A stretch of DNA of 64,000 nt from Rhodovulum steppense (GTDB taxonomy: Bacteria; Pseudomonadota; Alphaproteobacteria; Rhodobacterales; Rhodobacteraceae). The number at the start of each line of letters is the position of its first letter. Position 1 is the first letter of the stretch. The notes under the pieces were generated by a model. That model was not told where the DNA came from, made no database searches, and worked only from the letters and a program-made list of their open reading frames with translations. Location: NCBI RefSeq assembly GCF_004339675.1, contig NZ_SLVM01000017.1:1-64000 (forward strand), in the 5' to 3' direction. Position numbers and translations under genes: made by a program. Shown piece after piece: positions 60,565 through 64,000 of the stretch.

Positions 60565-60912
60565 TCACCCTTTCAGCCGGGGAAAGACCGATTGCAACTG
60601 GCGCCAGTCCGCTTCCGAGGCGGGCGCGTTCTCGGTCCAGTTCGGATAGGTGGTCATCGTGTCGGGCACCTGCGCGGGCCACCAGCAGGGATCGGCGCAG
60701 CCGTAAAGATCGGCCTCCATCGGCTGGCACAGGTTGGCGACACCGCCAAAGGCGTCGATCTCCCAGCCCGGATCGAACGAGGTGGTGCAGCCCACCAGCG
60801 CGTTCATGGCCAGCACTTCCTCGGCGCTGCCCTCTGCGGGCGCGGCGGCTTCGGCCTCAAGGGCCTCGTCCATCGCCTTGGCCCGGGCATTGGCGGGGGT
60901 CAGGTGTTTCAT
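60565..60912 (-). CDS. qhpC: Quinohemoprotein amine dehydrogenase gamma subunit precursor
   Basis: The 115-residue precursor holds the cofactor CTQ. Taking M36 as mature residue 1, all known cross-linking partners are present: Cys7-Glu16, Cys27-Asp33 and Cys41-Asp49 thioethers, and Cys37-Trp43 forming the cysteine tryptophylquinone, within the motif [10 protein letters not shown]. The first 35 residues form an Ala/Glu-rich leader without a Sec signal, as expected for a precursor matured in the cytoplasm. The ATG overlaps the qhpD stop (ATGA). The mature part is about 80 residues. Confidence 0.95.
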   Translation of the reverse strand: MKHLTPANARAKAMDEALEAEAAAPAEGSAEEVLAMNALVGCTTSFDPGWEIDAFGGVANLCQPMEADLYGCADPCWWPAQVPDTMTTYPNWTENAPASEADWRQLQSVFPRLKG

Positions 60913-62348
60913 TGGGCTCTCCTCGGCTGAAGATGGCGACGGAAGAAATCGGGATTGGCCTGCATGATGCGGGTATAGGCGGCGATCCCGAAATCGACCC
61001 AGTCCCGCATCAGGTCGCAATAGTGATAGACCGGCGCGAACGGATCGCCCTGCCGCGCATAGGATTCGTGATAGCATCCGCCCGCGCAGATCGACCGGAT
61101 CCGGCAGGTCCGGCAGCCATAGCCGCTGCGATCCTGCGCCCCCTCGATGAAGCCTGCCAGCCGCGGCACGTCGATGCCGGTCTCGACATTGCCATAGGTC
61201 GGCTGGTCTGACCCGACGAAGCGGTGGCACAGATGCAGATCGCCCGCCTTGTCGACGGCCAGCATCCCCAGCCCGGCCCCGCAGGGCACCGCCTTTTTCG
61301 TGCCCTGCGCGATGTCCGTCAGCAACTGGTGCATGTTCGAGAAGCCGATATTCTCGCCCCGTATCGCGGCCTCGACATAGCGCCGCCCGAGCGTCTTCAT
61401 GTCCTCGAACACCTGCCCCAGCGCAGCACCTTCCAGGTTGAAGACCGATACCGGGCCGGATGTCGCCGGGCCGAATCCCACCTCGGCAAAGCCCAGATCG
61501 CCGCGCAGATGGTCATGGATCGCCAGCACATCGGTCACCCCGCGCGTCAGCGTCACCCGCGCGCCCACGGGACGCGAGCGATACCGCCCCAGCAGCATCC
61601 GCACATTCCGCGCCACCGCGTCATAGGTGCCCCGCCCGCCCACGTTCCGCCGGTTCACGTCATGCAGCGCCTTGGGGCCGTCCATCGACACGGTCAGCCC
61701 GAAGCGATGCGCATCCAGCCAGTCCACCAGCGGCTCGGACAGCAGCGTGCCATTCGTGGTCAGCGAGAAATCGACCGTCTTGCCCAGCTCCGCCACCCGC
61801 GCCTCGGCATGGTCGACCACCTGCCGGATCAGCGCGATATTGGTCAGCGGCTCGCCCCCGAAGAAGACGACATTGACCCGGTCCCGCGCCGATGCCTGCC
61901 GCAGCAGCAATTCGAACGCCGCCACCGCGGTCTGGAAAGTCATCTTCTCGCCCTTGGCGGGGGTCGTCAGATCCTCCTTGTAGCAATAGGTGCAGGCCAG
62001 GTTGCAGCCCGTGTTGACGTTCAGAACGATCGTCGACAGCGGCACATCCTCGACCCGGGCAATCCGGATCGGCGCGGCCGGCGTGGCCGCATCGCGCAGG
62101 ATGTCGAGGGCCACGAAACTGGCGACGCAATCGGCCAGCGCGCCGGGCGCATGCCGCCCACCCAGTTCCGCGCGCAGAGCCGCGGCATCCGCCACACCCG
62201 CCCGCGCGAACAGGTCGAACACATCACGCGCCACCGCGTCCATTTCATACAGCCCGGTCGAGGGCACATGCATCAGCATCGCGCGCCCGTCCACCTCGAC
62301 CCGGTGGGCATTCTCGGGGATGAAGGCCAGCATTCCCATCGCGCTCAC
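60909..62348 (-). CDS. qhpD: Radical SAM thioether-forming enzyme QhpD
   Basis: The 479-residue product has an N-terminal PqqD-like recognition region (about 5-85), the radical SAM motif CNLACTYC at 115-122, the GGEPL motif, and a C-terminal SPASM domain with further Cys (CGAG...[23 protein letters not shown]). In Paracoccus QhpD makes the three Cys-to-Asp/Glu thioether cross-links in QhpC. The GTG at 62348 overlaps the qhpA stop by four bases; an ATG at 62339 is the alternative. Confidence 0.93.
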   Translation of the reverse strand: MSAMGMLAFIPENAHRVEVDGRAMLMHVPSTGLYEMDAVARDVFDLFARAGVADAAALRAELGGRHAPGALADCVASFVALDILRDAATPAAPIRIARVEDVPLSTIVLNVNTGCNLACTYCYKEDLTTPAKGEKMTFQTAVAAFELLLRQASARDRVNVVFFGGEPLTNIALIRQVVDHAEARVAELGKTVDFSLTTNGTLLSEPLVDWLDAHRFGLTVSMDGPKALHDVNRRNVGGRGTYDAVARNVRMLLGRYRSRPVGARVTLTRGVTDVLAIHDHLRGDLGFAEVGFGPATSGPVSVFNLEGAALGQVFEDMKTLGRRYVEAAIRGENIGFSNMHQLLTDIAQGTKKAVPCGAGLGMLAVDKAGDLHLCHRFVGSDQPTYGNVETGIDVPRLAGFIEGAQDRSGYGCRTCRIRSICAGGCYHESYARQGDPFAPVYHYCDLMRDWVDFGIAAYTRIMQANPDFFRRHLQPRRAQ

Positions 62349-63895
62349 CGGATCGGCGGATCGACGAAACGCTGGACGGTGGCGTAAAGCTGCGCGCGCC
62401 CCTCCAGCACCTCGCCCGCCTGTTCAAGCCGGGCAACCACCCACAGATTGCCCGCATTGTTCGTCATCATCGGCCGTTCCGGGTTCGGCCCCGCATCGCC
62501 CGGCGTGAACCGGCCCGTGCCGTCGATCACGCCCGCAAAGCGCGCATCCTCCATCGCCGCGGCCACCTCGTCGAAATTCTCGGTGCTCCAGTCGGCGGGG
62601 AAATGGCCCACAAGGATGTCGTCCTCGGTGCCCGGCTCGCCATCGGGACCGTTCAGGTAGCCCAGCACCTCGAATTGCGCGGGGACCTTGGCAATCGGCC
62701 CGTCATTGCCGCCCACGCGCGAGATCGTGACCTCTGGCACCACCGCGATCCGGTCCAGCCGGTCATACAGAACCAGCGGCGCGGCCAGATCCCCCAGTCC
62801 AAGCGTGACAGGCCCCACCGCCGCCTCCGCCCCGGCGGTCACGCGCAGCACGACCTGCGTCGTGCTTTCCGAAACCACCTCGGCACTGACGCCTTCGGGC
62901 AGCACCGGCGCGCCCGACAGCCCCACGCCGGTCAGCGTGACCTCGGCCGCCTCGCCCAGCCGCAGATGGCCGGGGCTGATGCCCAGGATACGCGGCGCGG
63001 CATCCTCGCGCGCGGCCAGCATCCGCGCTCCGATCACGTCGCTTTCGGCATCGAACCAGCGCCCCGCCAGCGCCCCATCCGCGCCCAGCGCCATGACCTG
63101 CCGGATCTCGGTCTCGCCATCCGACAGCGTCGCGCGCCACTCGCCCGCGCCATAGACCAGCCCCTGCCCGTCGAAATGCGCGTGGCTGCCATCGGCAAAG
63201 CCCATATCCAGATGCACCTCGTAGCCCGCGCCCTCGGCCATCACATGCATCGTCCCGGCATAATCGCCCCGCCCCGGCATCCGCCCGGCCACACTCCAGG
63301 CCCCCGACAGATCGGCGGCCAAGGGCGCCGGGGCGTCGCCCAGCCCGTAAGTCCCGGCCAGGAAATCCAGCACCTCGCTCATCGCAAGGCCCCACCAGTC
63401 GCGGTCACGCGCCAGCGCCTGATATTCCAGCGTCGGATACTGCCCCAGATGGAAATGGATCATATGCGCCCAATCCTCGCGCGTGCGCCGTTGCAGCGCG
63501 ACCCGGGCAAAGGAATGGCAGCGTGCGCACATCTCGGCCAGGTCCTGACTCGGCGCCAGATCCACCGAAACGGGTTCCTGCTCCAGGATATAGCGCCAGC
63601 CCTCGGTCTCCGCGACCGCCAGCCCGCGCGTGTCGGCCAGATGGCGCACCATCGCCGCGCGCTCCTCGCCCGACAGCCGGACCCCGTGATTGCGCATCAT
63701 CCGCACCAGCGTCATGTCCCAGCCTTCGGGCGTGCGGCGGCCATCGTCGATTCGCGGCAGGCTGCCATCGGCGCGCGGCGCGTGACAGGTGGTGCAGACG
63801 CGGTCCAGGATCTCCTGCGGTTCCATCGCAAGGGCAGGCAGCGCCAGCGCCAGCGCGGCGCAGGTCGACCAAAGGGCGGGGGCTGTTCGGCTCAT
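62345..63895 (-). CDS. qhpA: Quinohemoprotein amine dehydrogenase alpha subunit (diheme cytochrome c)
   Basis: The 516-residue product has a Sec signal (cleavage near PALAM) and two heme c motifs, CTTCH (34-38) and CARCH (123-127), followed by Ig-like and barrel domains (GISPGHLRLGEAAEVTLTGVGL). The alpha subunit takes electrons from the CTQ of gamma and passes them to periplasmic acceptors. The start at 63895 gives the signal peptide MSRTAPALW; ATG 63904 is three codons earlier and equally open. It is the first gene of the operon; its promoter is only partly in the window. Confidence 0.92.
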   Translation of the reverse strand: MSRTAPALWSTCAALALALPALAMEPQEILDRVCTTCHAPRADGSLPRIDDGRRTPEGWDMTLVRMMRNHGVRLSGEERAAMVRHLADTRGLAVAETEGWRYILEQEPVSVDLAPSQDLAEMCARCHSFARVALQRRTREDWAHMIHFHLGQYPTLEYQALARDRDWWGLAMSEVLDFLAGTYGLGDAPAPLAADLSGAWSVAGRMPGRGDYAGTMHVMAEGAGYEVHLDMGFADGSHAHFDGQGLVYGAGEWRATLSDGETEIRQVMALGADGALAGRWFDAESDVIGARMLAAREDAAPRILGISPGHLRLGEAAEVTLTGVGLSGAPVLPEGVSAEVVSESTTQVVLRVTAGAEAAVGPVTLGLGDLAAPLVLYDRLDRIAVVPEVTISRVGGNDGPIAKVPAQFEVLGYLNGPDGEPGTEDDILVGHFPADWSTENFDEVAAAMEDARFAGVIDGTGRFTPGDAGPNPERPMMTNNAGNLWVVARLEQAGEVLEGRAQLYATVQRFVDPPIR

Positions 63896-63941
63896 CGGTG
63901 GCATGTCCCTGTTGCTTTGTCGGTGTCGCGCTCTTGGTGTC

Positions 63942-63960
63942 GCGCGGCGCTTTGCCGCGC
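63942..63960 (-). repeat. Small hairpin upstream of qhpA
   Basis: GCGCGGC (63942-63948) and GCCGCGC (63954-63960) make a 7-bp stem with a 5-base loop, about 40 bases before the qhpA start. It may be in the untranslated leader or be an operator. The window ends before any clear -35 box can be placed. Confidence 0.35.
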
Positions 63961-64000
63961 CGATCAAATCTTTGCCAAGCTCCGTCCGCATTTCTTGACA

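Overview
The window is a GC-rich (about two-thirds G+C by eye) bacterial chromosome segment that reads as an alphaproteobacterium of the Rhodobacterales/Paracoccus group. The signs are the gene neighbourhoods (rimP-nusA-ylxR-infB, dapC-ftsK-lolA, dnaK-dnaJ, rbfA-truB with dapB), a heat-shock promoter of alphaproteobacterial type before dnaK, ATGA/GTGA start-stop overlaps throughout, and a quinohemoprotein amine dehydrogenase (qhp) cluster whose gamma subunit matches the Paracoccus type residue for residue at every known cross-link. No tRNA, rRNA, CRISPR array or complete mobile element was found. About 60 protein genes cover nearly all of the sequence.

Layout. 1-439: no convincing gene; short direct and inverted repeats, possibly the edge of an insertion element. 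440-4765: argG, ilvA, and an Hpt protein divergent from a receiver-phosphatase protein. 4777-11243: Nudix, hslO, CoA-pyrophosphatase-like Nudix, CCA-adding enzyme, ABC exporter and an RNA uracil methyltransferase. 11240-14290: a NaChBac-type sodium channel, two L,D-transpeptidases, a CAP-domain lipoprotein and a small membrane protein with its own promoter and terminator. 14317-21109: hemH, a BioC-like methyltransferase, comF, glutaredoxin, nitrilase-family amidohydrolase, MarR regulator, ubiG, proline iminopeptidase and another methyltransferase. 21122-26980: an orphan small gene, then rimP-nusA-ylxR-infB behind a promoter and a terminator-like leader. 27067-35282: small gene, mutT, argJ, parvulin, secA, PstS/OmpA-like protein and radC. 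35344-43074: dnaJ, dnaK, alkB, thiolase, a flavin monooxygenase with a DUF2783 partner and a possible leader peptide, and lolA. 43163-52955: ftsK, dapC, amidase, ubiH-like monooxygenase, truB, a DUF2233 protein, rbfA and dapB. 53119-56047: a complete DctPQM-type TRAP transporter.

56209-63904 is the most distinctive accessory system: an AraC regulator (qhpR-like) converging on a six-gene minus-strand operon qhpA-qhpD-qhpC-qhpB-qhpE-qhpF. It encodes the three subunits of a periplasmic amine dehydrogenase (diheme alpha, beta-propeller beta, cross-linked gamma carrying the CTQ quinone) and the machinery that matures gamma: a radical SAM enzyme forming Cys-to-Asp/Glu thioethers, a subtilisin-like protease that removes the leader, and an ABC transporter. 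The system is known, but here no qhpG (flavin monooxygenase needed for the quinone) lies between qhpF and qhpR, and the 3' ends of qhpF and qhpR overlap antisense by about 106 bp. That gap is the best lead in the window.

Start codons were chosen from ribosome-binding sites, overlaps and family length. All functional assignments come from reading motifs, without database searches.
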